Source of the DNA: Flavobacteriales bacterium UBA952
GTDB taxonomy: Bacteria > Bacteroidota > Bacteroidia > Flavobacteriales_D > Crocinitomicaceae
Reading direction: 5' to 3'
Assembly: GCA_002293185.1 (NCBI GenBank)
Contig: DBCS01000009.1
Coordinates: 159,919 to 223,918, forward strand
Length of the DNA: 64,000 bases
Position 1 is the first letter of the stretch, and every line of letters starts with the position of its first letter. Shown here one piece after another: positions 23,819 through 33,980 of the stretch. The translations under genes were made by a program, and so were the position numbers. The notes below the pieces were generated by a model. The model made no database searches, was not told the DNA's origin, and was given only the letters and a program-made list of their open reading frames with translations.

Positions 23819-24466
23819 TTAGTCTATCGAATACACTACACCCGCATGCAAACCAACTGAAGCTGCGTTGGTCTTATACGTAGAATTATACAGATCTAAA
23901 TCTAAACCCAAGGCGTCCACTCCTTTTGCATCGGCAGTACTATACATAAAGCGAGCGCTCACTGAAACCAATACGGGCAAATCGAGAATTCCAAAACGAC
24001 CACCAACGCCAATCATGTAACCCATAAAATTTTGGTATTGATTGCTAACATCATTTGTAGAATTATTGCTAAAGGAATAGGTTGCGCTTTTTACGTTATT
24101 CATGACTACACCTAATTCACCAAAAGAACCCTTTGAACCACCCAAGCGAAGGTATACCGGGATTTGAACAGTTGTCAGGTTAACTTCTGAAGTGTAGGAG
24201 CCCACAAGCGGAAGTTCACCTTGGTAGCCAGCCTTGAAATTCCCAAGAAGGTACTCAGCTCCTACACCAATTTTACCAATATTTAGGGTGCCAGCTAAGC
24301 CATAGTTGGAGCTAAAAGCTACGTCGTAATCTTGAGTTACCCCAAGGTCAGAAATATTTTTATTGAACATAGCCGTTGCGCTGTAGGCATATTTTGCAGT
24401 GAGGGTTTGCGCTTTTACTGCGCTCATACAGGTCAATAGAGACAAAGAAAAGAATAGTTTTTTCAT
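23819..24466 (-). CDS. Outer-membrane beta-barrel protein
   Basis: A 215-residue exported protein: signal peptide 'MKKLFFSLSLLTCMSAVKAQ', then alternating hydrophobic and polar segments typical of a small porin-like barrel ('TYSFSNNSTNDVSNQYQNF', 'MGYMIGVGGRFGILDLPVLVSVSARFMYS', shortened). It ends 'ASVGLHAGVVYSID'. It resembles the outer-membrane beta-barrel (OmpW/PorT-like) families, but I cannot name a ligand. It is monocistronic and convergent with the T9SS type B gene. Confidence 0.75.
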   Translation of the reverse strand: MKKLFFSLSLLTCMSAVKAQTLTAKYAYSATAMFNKNISDLGVTQDYDVAFSSNYGLAGTLNIGKIGVGAEYLLGNFKAGYQGELPLVGSYTSEVNLTTVQIPVYLRLGGSKGSFGELGVVMNNVKSATYSFSNNSTNDVSNQYQNFMGYMIGVGGRFGILDLPVLVSVSARFMYSTADAKGVDALGLDLDLYNSTYKTNAASVGLHAGVVYSID

Positions 24467-24524
24467 GGTTTATGAGGTTTGTGTTTGAATAGTCAAACAA
24501 AATAAGACAAAAAAATGAAATGCG

Positions 24525-24532
24525 TAACTTTA
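24525..24532 (+). promoter_or_regulatory. Putative -7 box of the 24537 gene
   Basis: TAACTTTA, one mismatch to TAnnTTTG, ends four bases before the ATG at 24537. Confidence 0.38.
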
Positions 24533-24536
24533 GTGC

Positions 24537-25250
24537 ATGAAGTTCATCTACCTTGCCTTATTTAATATCATCTTCATAAGTGTCGCTGGACGCGCCCAAT
24601 TCGTTCAAGAAATAGAAGGAGAATACTTTGGCAAAAATATCACCCAAGCCGACCTTGACATCCTCTTTGCAAATGACCCCAACCTCTATTGGCTCAACTT
24701 TGACTACAAAGACACGTCTCTTATACTTCCCGATTTCAAAAAGTTAGACATCCTCGCTATTAAAAGTGAAACTTTACGTTCTTTGACAATGCCCGATACG
24801 CTTTTTGAACTCGGCCTCATCGATTTTAATTTACCAAGTTTGAGCACATTCAAAGAGCCTTTTGCGCCAAACCTATATCAAATGACGCTATATACGAATC
24901 TTTCGAGTCTTCCACAGTTGATTTGCACCAGTGAGGAGCTTACCTTGGTTGATATCAAGAACTACAAAGACCTCAGCTGGACCGAATGCATAGAAGAACG
25001 TTTTGTTAATGGTAAGTTTCAGTTGTCGAGTTGCGAAATACTTGACGGCAAAGACGGCCCAACAGTTGCTAAAATCGTAAGCCCGGACGGCGCCCCAGAC
25101 GAATGGCTCGAAAGCTCTGACGATATGTCAGAAGAAGATTTTGAAGACCTGCAAAAGGGCATGCAACGAACCGGGCGCATGATTACCGTTATTCGCCGCG
25201 CTACTGGCTTGGCCTTGGCCGGGATTGTGTTTTTGATTTTGAAGTCGTAA
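24537..25250 (+). CDS. Exported protein with LRR-like segment and C-terminal membrane anchor, unknown function
   Basis: A 237-residue protein that I do not recognise. It begins with a signal peptide ('IYLALFNIIFISVAGRAQ'). Residues 45-150 show irregular leucine-rich units ('KLDILAIKSETLRSLTMPD', 'LFELGLIDFNLPSLSTF', 'YQMTLYTNLSSLPQ') like a short leucine-rich repeat. An acidic linker follows ('PDEWLESSDDMSEEDFEDLQ'), then a basic patch and a terminal hydrophobic helix ('GLALAGIVFLILKS'). The topology suggests a periplasmic domain held in the inner membrane by its C-terminus. Codon use looks like that of its neighbours. No terminator or partner gene is obvious. Confidence 0.68.
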   Translation: MKFIYLALFNIIFISVAGRAQFVQEIEGEYFGKNITQADLDILFANDPNLYWLNFDYKDTSLILPDFKKLDILAIKSETLRSLTMPDTLFELGLIDFNLPSLSTFKEPFAPNLYQMTLYTNLSSLPQLICTSEELTLVDIKNYKDLSWTECIEERFVNGKFQLSSCEILDGKDGPTVAKIVSPDGAPDEWLESSDDMSEEDFEDLQKGMQRTGRMITVIRRATGLALAGIVFLILKS

Positions 25251-25347
25251 GTTAGTGGTGTGTATCCCAATAAATTTTAACCCTGTTCAGTAGTTCTACT
25301 GAATTGAATAATTGCATAAATAGCTCATATTTTAGCGATTTAGACAC

Positions 25348-25375
25348 AAAAAAACCCCACATGACTGTGAGGTTT
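25348..25375 (-). terminator. Terminator of the Ser-Pro-Arg tRNA operon
   Basis: On the minus strand AAACC-TCACA and TGTG-GGGTT form a stem with one mismatch and a GTCA loop, followed by seven T residues. It lies right after tRNA-Arg. A near-identical half-hairpin closes the window at 63977-64000. Confidence 0.78.
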
Positions 25376-25380
25376 AAGAG

Positions 25381-25454
25381 TGATCCCGACAGGATTCGAA
25401 CCTGTGGCCTACTGCTTAGAAGGCAGTTGCTCTATCCAGCTGAGCTACGGGACC
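25381..25454 (-). tRNA. tRNA-Arg (anticodon TCT)
   Basis: A 74-nt cloverleaf. Acceptor GGTCCCG pairs with CGGGATC, the D arm starts AGCTCAGCTGGATAGAGC, the anticodon loop is CTTCTAA with TCT, and the T arm is ACAGGTTCGAATCCTGT. CCA is not encoded. It is the third tRNA of the minus-strand cluster and reads AGA. Confidence 0.96.
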
Positions 25455-25494
25455 GATTTAATCAAAAAAGGGGGATGATTGCTCATCCCCCTTG

Positions 25495-25569
25495 TCGGGG
25501 CGGCAGGATTCGAACCTGCGACCTCCTGGTCCCAAACCAGGCGCGATGACCGGACTACGCTACGCCCCG
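25495..25569 (-). tRNA. tRNA-Pro (anticodon TGG)
   Basis: A 75-nt cloverleaf. Acceptor CGGGGCG pairs with CGCCCCG, the D arm has AGCGTAGTCCGGTCATCGC, the anticodon loop is TTTGGGA with TGG, and the T arm is GCAGGTTCGAATCCTGC. It is the middle tRNA of the cluster and reads CCN codons. Confidence 0.96.
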
Positions 25570-25599
25570 AACTTAAGTTCGAACGGTCTAAAATTATGG

Positions 25600-25686
<87 letters not shown>

Positions 25687-25707
25687 CTATGTTCAATGAA
25701 CGGATGG

Positions 25708-25737
25708 CAAAAGTACAAAAACATTCCGTTTTTGAAA
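25708..25737 (-). promoter_or_regulatory. Promoter of the tRNA cluster
   Basis: On the minus strand TTTC (25737-25734), 18 bases, TACTTTTG (25715-25708). The -7 box is exact and the -33 box has one mismatch. Predicted start near 25703, about 17 nt before tRNA-Ser. Confidence 0.55.
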
Positions 25738-25755
25738 GCTTTTTTCGTATTTTTT

Positions 25756-26928
25756 TTATCCCTCGTAAGTAAATTCTCCGTGCTCGCTGGAAATGGTTAC
25801 TTTTTTGTTCGGTGAGGCTTCTACCCTGCCCACAACTTGTGCGGCAACACCAAATTGTGCGGCAATTCGGATGATTTCTGGTGCATGTTGCTCACTTACA
25901 TAAACTTCCATGCGGTGCCCCATATTGAAAACCTTATACATTTCTTGCCATGGTGTTTTGGACTCGGCCTGAATCATTTTAAACAAAGTAGGTGTTTCGA
26001 ATAGCCGGTCTTTTATGACATGAAGGTTATCGATAAAGTGTAAAACCTTGGTTTGGGCGCCGCCAGAGCAATGAACCATGCCATGAATATCGTTGTGGTG
26101 CGCATCTAAAATAGCTTTGATAATTGGTGCGTAAGTGCGCGTAGCTGACAAAACGAGCTTGCCTGCATCTAACGGACTTCCATCTACGGTATCTGTCAAA
26201 CGCTTAGAACCACTATAGACCAAATCTTTGGGCAAAGAGCTGTCGTAAGTTTCGGGGAATTCCTCGGCAAGTGAATGATGAAAAACATCGTGACGTGCGC
26301 TTGTGAGGCCATTGCTGCCCATTCCGCCGTTGTATTCTTTTTCATAGGTAGCCTGCCCAAATGAAGCCAAGCCGACAATAACATCTCCGGGGCGAATGCC
26401 GTCATTAGAAATGACTTTGTTTCGTGGCATGCGACAAATCACAGTGGAGTCAACGATAATGGTGCGAACGAGGTCGCCGACATCGGCTGTTTCTCCGCCT
26501 GTCGAGTAAATTTCGATGCCATACCCTCGCAATTCTTCCAGAAGATCTTCTGTACCATTAATAATGGCAGCCAAAACCTCGCCAGGAATGAGCAATTTGT
26601 TGCGGCCAATGGTGCTTGAAACCAAAATAGGACCAGTGGCGCCAACGCAAAGCAAGTCGTCGATATTCATGATCAGCGCATCTTGAGCTATGCCTCGCCA
26701 AACGGATAGATCGCCGGTTTTTTTCCAGTAGGCATAAGCCAAAGAAGATTTGGTGCCCGCGCCATCGGCGTGCATCACGACACAATAATTTGGGTCGCCG
26801 GTGAGGTAGTCAGGAACAACTTTGCAAAATGCTTTTGGAAACAACCCTTTGTCTAGTTTAGAAATGGCCTTGTGCACATCTTCTTTTCCGGCAGAGACGC
26901 CGCGTTGTTGATATCGGTTATCAGACAT
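25756..26928 (-). CDS. purM: Phosphoribosylformylglycinamidine cyclo-ligase (AIR synthase)
   Basis: PurM closes the imidazole ring of FGAM to give AIR, using ATP, in purine synthesis. The 390 residues match the longer Bacteroidota form. It starts 'RYQQRGVSAGKEDVHKAISKLDKGLFPKAF' (shortened), with the substrate and ATP region 'HADGAGTKSSLAY', 'IAQDALIMNIDDLLCVGA', 'STGGETADVGDLVRT', 'GDVIVGLASFG', 'GMVHCSGGAQTKVL' and 'FNMGHRMEVYV'. It begins 9 bases after the djlA-like stop, so the two genes are probably cotranscribed. No other purine genes or purine riboswitch are seen nearby. Confidence 0.94.
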   Translation of the reverse strand: MSDNRYQQRGVSAGKEDVHKAISKLDKGLFPKAFCKVVPDYLTGDPNYCVVMHADGAGTKSSLAYAYWKKTGDLSVWRGIAQDALIMNIDDLLCVGATGPILVSSTIGRNKLLIPGEVLAAIINGTEDLLEELRGYGIEIYSTGGETADVGDLVRTIIVDSTVICRMPRNKVISNDGIRPGDVIVGLASFGQATYEKEYNGGMGSNGLTSARHDVFHHSLAEEFPETYDSSLPKDLVYSGSKRLTDTVDGSPLDAGKLVLSATRTYAPIIKAILDAHHNDIHGMVHCSGGAQTKVLHFIDNLHVIKDRLFETPTLFKMIQAESKTPWQEMYKVFNMGHRMEVYVSEQHAPEIIRIAAQFGVAAQVVGRVEASPNKKVTISSEHGEFTYEG

Positions 26929-26937
26929 ATCGTGTAT

Positions 26938-27702
26938 TTATTTGATGCCCCGACGCTTTTTAATGGCTTCGTAGGCATCTTGAATTTGTTGGAATTTCTC
27001 CTTGGCTCCTTTCAAGTATTCTTCGCCCATATGGGCTACTTTATCAGGGTGGTGCGCCACCGCCATTTTGCGATACGCTTTTTTGACTTCTTCATCGGTC
27101 GCTTTTTCGTCAACACCTAAGATTTTGTAGTCAGAATCTACATTTCGGTAGAACATATTGCGCAGGCTCTCAAACTCTACCGCTGGAATACCCAACATGG
27201 TAGCAATCCGAGAAATGACATTGAGCTCAGCCGTTCCGACGTCTCCGTCGGCTTTGGCAATACCAAATAAATAATGAACGAGCTGAACCCGTACTTCTTG
27301 GGTCATGCGGTTGCGGATATCGTGGCAAATATCTTGTAAGGGAATACTTGGTGCATCTAGAAATTGCCGCAACGTTTGCAAATGCGTAGCGTTGAACTGC
27401 TTTCCAAATTGTGCTGAAAAAAAGTTTTTCACAAAGTCGAGCTCAATGCGCAGCACTTTGCCATCGGCCTTCATGACAGCTGCCGAAAGCGCCATGAGCA
27501 TCGTAGGTAGGTCGTACATGGAGCTCTGCCTACGATAGAACTCAAATGGATCTTGTGCTGGGCCTGGGCCAGGGCCACTTTGCCCATTTTTAGAGGCCTG
27601 CTGGTATTGATCTATAAGTGATCCGATGGCAAAGCCGAGTATGGCCAAACCAATTTTACGGGTTAAAATGAGGGCGCCAATGCCCAAGATCCATTTGTAC
27701 AA
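26938..27702 (-). CDS. DjlA-like membrane J-domain co-chaperone with TerB-like domain
   Basis: A 254-residue protein with DjlA architecture: an N-terminal hydrophobic helix ('ILGIGALILTRKIGLAILGF'), a TerB-like helical domain at about 65-180 ('LMALSAAVMKADGKV', 'LFGIAKADGDVGTAELNVI') and a C-terminal J domain at 190-254 with the HPD motif ('AVAHHPDKVAHMGEEY'). The J domain should stimulate DnaK at the membrane. The start codon is TTG (27702), chosen because it precedes the membrane helix and no ATG does. It is placed between htpG and purM on the same strand. Confidence 0.86.
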   Translation of the reverse strand: MYKWILGIGALILTRKIGLAILGFAIGSLIDQYQQASKNGQSGPGPGPAQDPFEFYRRQSSMYDLPTMLMALSAAVMKADGKVLRIELDFVKNFFSAQFGKQFNATHLQTLRQFLDAPSIPLQDICHDIRNRMTQEVRVQLVHYLFGIAKADGDVGTAELNVISRIATMLGIPAVEFESLRNMFYRNVDSDYKILGVDEKATDEEVKKAYRKMAVAHHPDKVAHMGEEYLKGAKEKFQQIQDAYEAIKKRRGIK

Positions 27703-27736
27703 AATCTAGAATTTAAGCGAAGTCAAAGCTAGTCAT

Positions 27737-29629
<1,893 letters not shown>

Positions 29630-29717
29630 TGTATTTCTATTTTTTGCTTTACACCACTCAATAAAAATGCCATGCGCTAAATACTGCCATTTTGACAAGC
29701 AACTGCGTTTTTTTTGT

Positions 29718-29725
29718 CAATTTTG
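29718..29725 (+). promoter_or_regulatory. Putative -7 box of the SDR-pgk unit
   Basis: CAATTTTG, one mismatch to TAnnTTTG, ends four bases before the ATG at 29730. TTTG (29691-29694) lies 23 bases upstream. Confidence 0.4.
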
Positions 29726-29729
29726 CAGC

Positions 29730-30479
29730 ATGAAATATGCAATCATTACAGGCGCGAGTTCAGGCTTTGGTGCAGCAACGGCTCAAGAACTCCAAAACAT
29801 GGGCTACGGCCTCGTTTTATTGGCCAGAAGAGTAGACCGTTTGGAGACACTCCAAAAAACGTTAACAACAACTCCTGTATACATTGCAGCACTCGATGTA
29901 TGCAGTCAAACACATGTTCAAGCCGTCATTGCAGCGCTCCCCAAAGAAATTGCAGCAAATATTTTTATTTTAGTCAATAATGCGGGGCTTGCAGTAGGCA
30001 GAGGGCCACTTGATACAGGGCTGTCAGAAGATTGGAACCGCATGATAGATACCAACGTCAAGGGGCTGTTGTACGTGAGTCAGGCAGTTATTCCTTTGCT
30101 TAAAAAGCATCCAAATAGCCACCTCATCAATATCTCCTCTATTGCAGGAAAAGAAGTTTATGCAGGTGGCAATGTATACTGCGCAAGTAAACATGCAGTA
30201 GATGCGCTCTCAAAAGCACTGCGCATCGATTTGCTTGCACATGAAATCAAAGTGAGTAATATCGCACCAGGAGCGGCAGAAACCGAATTTTCATTGGTGC
30301 GCTTTAAAGGAGATGCCCGAACGGCACAAAGTGTTTACGAGGGCTTTGCTGCGCTTCAGGCAGCAGATATTGCTCAAACGGTAGCGTTTATTGTCAGTAG
30401 GCCTGCACATGTCAGTATTGCAGATATCACCATTATGCCGAGTGCGCAAGCCAATGGCAGTCTATTTCACAAAAAATAA
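29730..30479 (+). CDS. Short-chain dehydrogenase, YdfG-like
   Basis: A 249-residue classical SDR with Rossmann motif 'ITGASSGFGAATAQEL', 'LVNNAGLAVGRGPLD', catalytic Ser in 'LINISSIAGKEVYAGG' and Tyr/Lys in 'YCASKHAVDALSKALRIDLL'. 'AETEFSLVRFKGD' and the overall order closely follow E. coli YdfG, an NADP-dependent 3-hydroxy acid dehydrogenase and malonic semialdehyde reductase, so that activity is likely. The ATG at 29730 matches the family start. It is followed 13 bases later by pgk, which suggests cotranscription. Confidence 0.9.
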   Translation: MKYAIITGASSGFGAATAQELQNMGYGLVLLARRVDRLETLQKTLTTTPVYIAALDVCSQTHVQAVIAALPKEIAANIFILVNNAGLAVGRGPLDTGLSEDWNRMIDTNVKGLLYVSQAVIPLLKKHPNSHLINISSIAGKEVYAGGNVYCASKHAVDALSKALRIDLLAHEIKVSNIAPGAAETEFSLVRFKGDARTAQSVYEGFAALQAADIAQTVAFIVSRPAHVSIADITIMPSAQANGSLFHKK

Positions 30480-30492
30480 TTTTACAATACGC

Positions 30493-31686
30493 ATGAACAC
30501 TTTTCAGACCTATTCTTTTACTGGTAAACGCACAATTGTTCGCGTCGATTTCAATGTACCGATGGATAAATCTACCGGACTTATTTCCGACGACAAACGC
30601 ATTCGCGCGGCCGCACCTACTTTAAAACATATATTAGACCAAGGCGGAAGTGTCGTGTTGCTGTCTCATTTTGGAAGGCCAAAAAATGGACCTGAAACAA
30701 TTTTCTCTTTGGAGCAAATTTGTGCAAAAGTAAGCGAGGTACTTGGCGTCAAAGTAAAATTTGCAGCTGATTGTATCAGTCATGAAGCCTTCCTTTTGAG
30801 TAAGGCATTATTACCCGGCGAAGTTTTATTACTAGAAAATGTTCGTTTTTATAAAGAAGAAACTTCAGGAGATCTATCTTTTGCCGAAAAATTAGCCCAA
30901 CACGGCGATTGTTATGTCAACGATGCCTTTGGAGCAGCGCATCGTGCACATGCCAGCACTACCCAATTAGCAACTTTTTTCCCGAACGATAAAATGGCAG
31001 GGCTGCTCATGAATGCCGAAATTGAAAATGCCAAAAAAGTACTGCACCAAGCCGAGCGCCCCTTTACCGCAATAGTAGGCGGCGCAAAAGTCTCCGATAA
31101 AGTACTCATCGTAGAAAATCTACTTCAAATTGCCAATCATATTATCATTGGGGGCGGTATGGCCTATACCTTTTATAAAGCAATGGGAGGTCAAATTGGT
31201 GCTTCACTCTGCGAAACCGAACGCATAGAGACGTGTAAAGAAATACTCGAAAGGGCCAAAAAAATGGGTGTTTCTATCCATTTGCCGATCGATGCTGTTA
31301 TTGCTGATCGCTTTGCACCTGATGCAAATACGCAAATTGCCAGCTCTGATCAAATAGAAGACGGCTGGATGGGCTTGGATATCGGACCAAAAGCAATACA
31401 AGCCTTCAGCGACGTCTTGTTGCAAAGTAAAACTATCTTATGGAATGGGCCAATGGGTGTTTTTGAAATGCCTGCTTTTGAAGCGGGTACTAAACATATT
31501 GCACTGGCTGTAGCACAAGCAACTCAAAACGGAGCATTTAGCTTAATTGGTGGTGGAGACAGCGCTGCAGCTGTTCAGCATTTTAACTTAAGCGCAGAAG
31601 TAAGTTACGTGAGCACCGGTGGCGGCGCACTTTTAGAATATTTTGAAGGAAAAACCTTGCCTGGCGTTCAGGCTTTGGAAGCCTAA
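30493..31686 (+). CDS. pgk: Phosphoglycerate kinase
   Basis: A 397-residue glycolytic kinase that transfers phosphate from 1,3-bisphosphoglycerate to ADP. Motifs: 'TIVRVDFNVPMDKSTG', 'LSHFGRPKNGPE', 'LLENVRFYKEE', 'VNDAFGAAHRAHAS', 'FTAIVGGAKVSDK' and the nucleotide loop 'LIGGGDSAAAV'. The ATG at 30493 matches the family N-terminus; the upstream extension overlaps the SDR gene. Its stop codon overlaps by 4 bases the stop of the convergent gap gene, the enzyme that makes its substrate. Confidence 0.97.
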   Translation: MNTFQTYSFTGKRTIVRVDFNVPMDKSTGLISDDKRIRAAAPTLKHILDQGGSVVLLSHFGRPKNGPETIFSLEQICAKVSEVLGVKVKFAADCISHEAFLLSKALLPGEVLLLENVRFYKEETSGDLSFAEKLAQHGDCYVNDAFGAAHRAHASTTQLATFFPNDKMAGLLMNAEIENAKKVLHQAERPFTAIVGGAKVSDKVLIVENLLQIANHIIIGGGMAYTFYKAMGGQIGASLCETERIETCKEILERAKKMGVSIHLPIDAVIADRFAPDANTQIASSDQIEDGWMGLDIGPKAIQAFSDVLLQSKTILWNGPMGVFEMPAFEAGTKHIALAVAQATQNGAFSLIGGGDSAAAVQHFNLSAEVSYVSTGGGALLEYFEGKTLPGVQALEA

Positions 31687-32672
31687 AATCTTTTAACGAC
31701 GTCTACCAAACGATTGGAGTAGCCCGCTTCGTTGTCGTACCAACCCGCAACTTTAATGAGGCCGTTGAATACGGTAGTGAGACCCGCATCAAAAACAACG
31801 CTGTGTGGATTGCCCAAAACATCTACTGACACAATAGGATCTTCAGTATATTGCAGGATACCTTTTAGGGGGCCTGCTGCTGCTGTCTTCATTGCGGCGT
31901 TGATTTGGCCTGCCGTTACCGCTGACTTAGTAACGAGTGTCATTTCTGTAACGGAGCCATCCGATACAGGTACACGAAAGCTTCCGCCAGTAATTTTACC
32001 TTGTAGGTCTGGAAATATTCTAGTAATTGCTTTTGCCGCTCCTGTAGAAGTAGGAATAATGCTATTTGCTGCAGCTCTTGCGCGACGCAAATCTTTATGT
32101 GGGGCGTCGTGCAAGCGTTGGTCAGAGGTGTAACTATGAATAGTGGAAATGTAAGCAACCTCAATATCAAGTACCTCTTTGAGCACCTTAACCATTGGTG
32201 CTGCATTGTTGGTTGTGCAGGAGGCATTGGATATTAAAGTGCTTGTCCAATCGATTTGGTCGTCGTTGACACCCAAAACAACAGAAGGGATATCGTCATC
32301 ATTGGCAGGTGCGCTAATGATGACGTGTTTGGCGCCGCCAACTAAATGCTTAGCGGCGGCTTCTCGCGTTAAAAATAAGCCCGTAGCTTCAATGACCACC
32401 TCTACCCCAGCAGCCGACCAATTGATCAGTTCTGGATTGCGCTCACTAATGAAAACCAATTTTTTACCATTTTCAAAAACTAAAGTATTGCCATCGATTT
32501 CAAAAGAAAGTGAAAATGGACCATGAATACTGTCGTATTTCAATAAATGAGCAAGGGTCTTGACATCAGCTAAATCATTGACGAGCGCCACTTCGATTTG
32601 TGGATCTTGTAAAGCAATTCTTGTAAAGCAACGGCCAATGCGACCAAATCCATTTACACCTACAGTTTTCAT
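31683..32672 (-). CDS. gap: Glyceraldehyde-3-phosphate dehydrogenase, type I
   Basis: A roughly 329-residue NAD-dependent GAPDH. Motifs: Rossmann start 'VGVNGFGRIGRCFTRIAL', 'STLISNASCTTNNAAPMVKVL' with the catalytic Cys, the His region 'SIIPTSTGAAKAI', 'GGSFRVPVSDGSVTEM' and 'WYDNEAGYSNRLVDVV'. Two in-frame ATGs exist (32681 and 32672); the second fits the family start better. It is transcribed towards pgk rather than with it, so the two glycolytic genes are under separate promoters. Confidence 0.96.
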   Translation of the reverse strand: MKTVGVNGFGRIGRCFTRIALQDPQIEVALVNDLADVKTLAHLLKYDSIHGPFSLSFEIDGNTLVFENGKKLVFISERNPELINWSAAGVEVVIEATGLFLTREAAAKHLVGGAKHVIISAPANDDDIPSVVLGVNDDQIDWTSTLISNASCTTNNAAPMVKVLKEVLDIEVAYISTIHSYTSDQRLHDAPHKDLRRARAAANSIIPTSTGAAKAITRIFPDLQGKITGGSFRVPVSDGSVTEMTLVTKSAVTAGQINAAMKTAAAGPLKGILQYTEDPIVSVDVLGNPHSVVFDAGLTTVFNGLIKVAGWYDNEAGYSNRLVDVVKRF

Positions 32673-32694
32673 TTTTAACATTTAGTATTTGATA

Positions 32695-32728
32695 CAAAAT
32701 TAACAATAAAAAAGAAAAAGTGTTCAAA
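32695..32728 (-). promoter_or_regulatory. Putative promoter of gap
   Basis: On the minus strand TTTG (32728-32725), 22 bases, TAATTTTG (32702-32695). The -33 element would lie inside the terminator hairpin of the upstream peptidase gene. Confidence 0.42.
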
Positions 32729-32749
32729 TGACACTTTGAACACTTTTTC
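32714..32749 (-). terminator. Terminator of the C1 peptidase gene
   Basis: A perfect 15-bp inverted repeat, GAAAAAGTGTTCAAA (32714-32728) and TTTGAACACTTTTTC (32735-32749), with a 6-base loop. On the minus strand it is followed by a T-rich tract. Confidence 0.85.
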
Positions 32750-32777
32750 TATTGATTATCAATATGTTAAGTGATAA

Positions 32778-33971
32778 TTATAGTTTCAATTTACTTTTGA
32801 TTGTTGCTGGAATGCTTTCTTTGTGTAGATAAATATTGATGGTCTTATATCTGAAGTAATTCTCTGAAATATAGAGATAACCCTTTGGTACATTATTGGT
32901 TCCCCATGAATTTTTAACCAGAAAATAACGCGTGCCATTTTGATCTTGGTACAACCCAACAATATGCATCCCGTGGTCGTCAGTGGTTGTTTTGCTGTCA
33001 TAACCTATTTGACGCAATTCAGCAGTAATGGCCAACTCTTTCATTGGCTCAAGAAATGCATTGGATTTGCGCTCTGCGCCGGCATCGTTGAAACGTTTGT
33101 CATCTTTGCCAATTACTTCTATCATTGCGGGGTCTGCAGGCACAATGGCCAAACCATTTTTAAAACTAAACCCTTTCTCTGAAACATCTGCACCCCAAGC
33201 TATAGTGTAGCCATTTTTTAGCGCCGAAATTGTTGTTTCTACAAGGTCATCTAAACTCACGTTGTAGCTCGTTCCCCAAGCCCAGTTGTCTGGAATTTCT
33301 AACATACACTGACTGTTCATCGGGTGATTGGTGAAAGAAGTCAATGAAACATAATTATTCATGTCTAGGCCTAAGGAAGCTGCAAATGAATTTGGCGTGT
33401 ACTTCTTGCCGTCGTATTCAAATGACGTCACATCTTTACCAAGACCCATATCGAGTACTGAATTGTACTTTCGTTTCCAGTCATCGGTAATACCTTCAGG
33501 AGAGCCTAAACGGGCAACGATGTCATTCATGACTGCATTTAATTGCGAAAACATTTCACCATGATTGTAATTATCCGTGCCATTTAAGCCAGTATACGCC
33601 TCAAATGGTACAATACCGAACTTAGAAATAACCAGCGGAGCATCGTGAAATGCGCCACCTTCACCAAAATTGATTTTACCGTCCATGCGGATGTACTTCT
33701 CAGCTTTCATTTCATAGGCTTTACGCACCACATACATTTCTGATAAGATGATCGGCGTTTTTGCGCCAAGCCGCTGAATTTCAGATTCAAAAAAGCTCGT
33801 AGCAGAGAAAGACCAACAAGTTCCGGTCTGGCCCTGACTTTGTACCGGTGTGGCATCCAGATGAATAAGTTTCTTGAATTGATACTTACTGCCTTCTGCA
33901 TTGGTAGTTTGGGCAAAAAGCATAGAGGTACTGATCCCGACGGATAGTAAAATACTGAAGAATTTTTTCAT
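32778..33971 (-). CDS. Exported C1-family (bleomycin hydrolase-like) cysteine peptidase
   Basis: A 397-residue papain-fold peptidase of the bleomycin hydrolase/PepC branch, with a signal peptide ('MKKFFSILLSVGISTSMLFAQ'). Hence it acts in the periplasm or outside, unlike cytosolic PepC. Catalytic residues: Gln and Cys52 in 'QSQGQTGTCWSFSATSF', His in 'DDHGMHIVGLYQD', Asn in 'FLVKNSWGTNN'. It is probably an aminopeptidase that digests peptides from outside. It follows the SPOR gene by 9 bases and ends at a strong terminator. Confidence 0.9.
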   Translation of the reverse strand: MKKFFSILLSVGISTSMLFAQTTNAEGSKYQFKKLIHLDATPVQSQGQTGTCWSFSATSFFESEIQRLGAKTPIILSEMYVVRKAYEMKAEKYIRMDGKINFGEGGAFHDAPLVISKFGIVPFEAYTGLNGTDNYNHGEMFSQLNAVMNDIVARLGSPEGITDDWKRKYNSVLDMGLGKDVTSFEYDGKKYTPNSFAASLGLDMNNYVSLTSFTNHPMNSQCMLEIPDNWAWGTSYNVSLDDLVETTISALKNGYTIAWGADVSEKGFSFKNGLAIVPADPAMIEVIGKDDKRFNDAGAERKSNAFLEPMKELAITAELRQIGYDSKTTTDDHGMHIVGLYQDQNGTRYFLVKNSWGTNNVPKGYLYISENYFRYKTINIYLHKESIPATIKSKLKL

Positions 33972-33980
33972 GTTTAAAGA

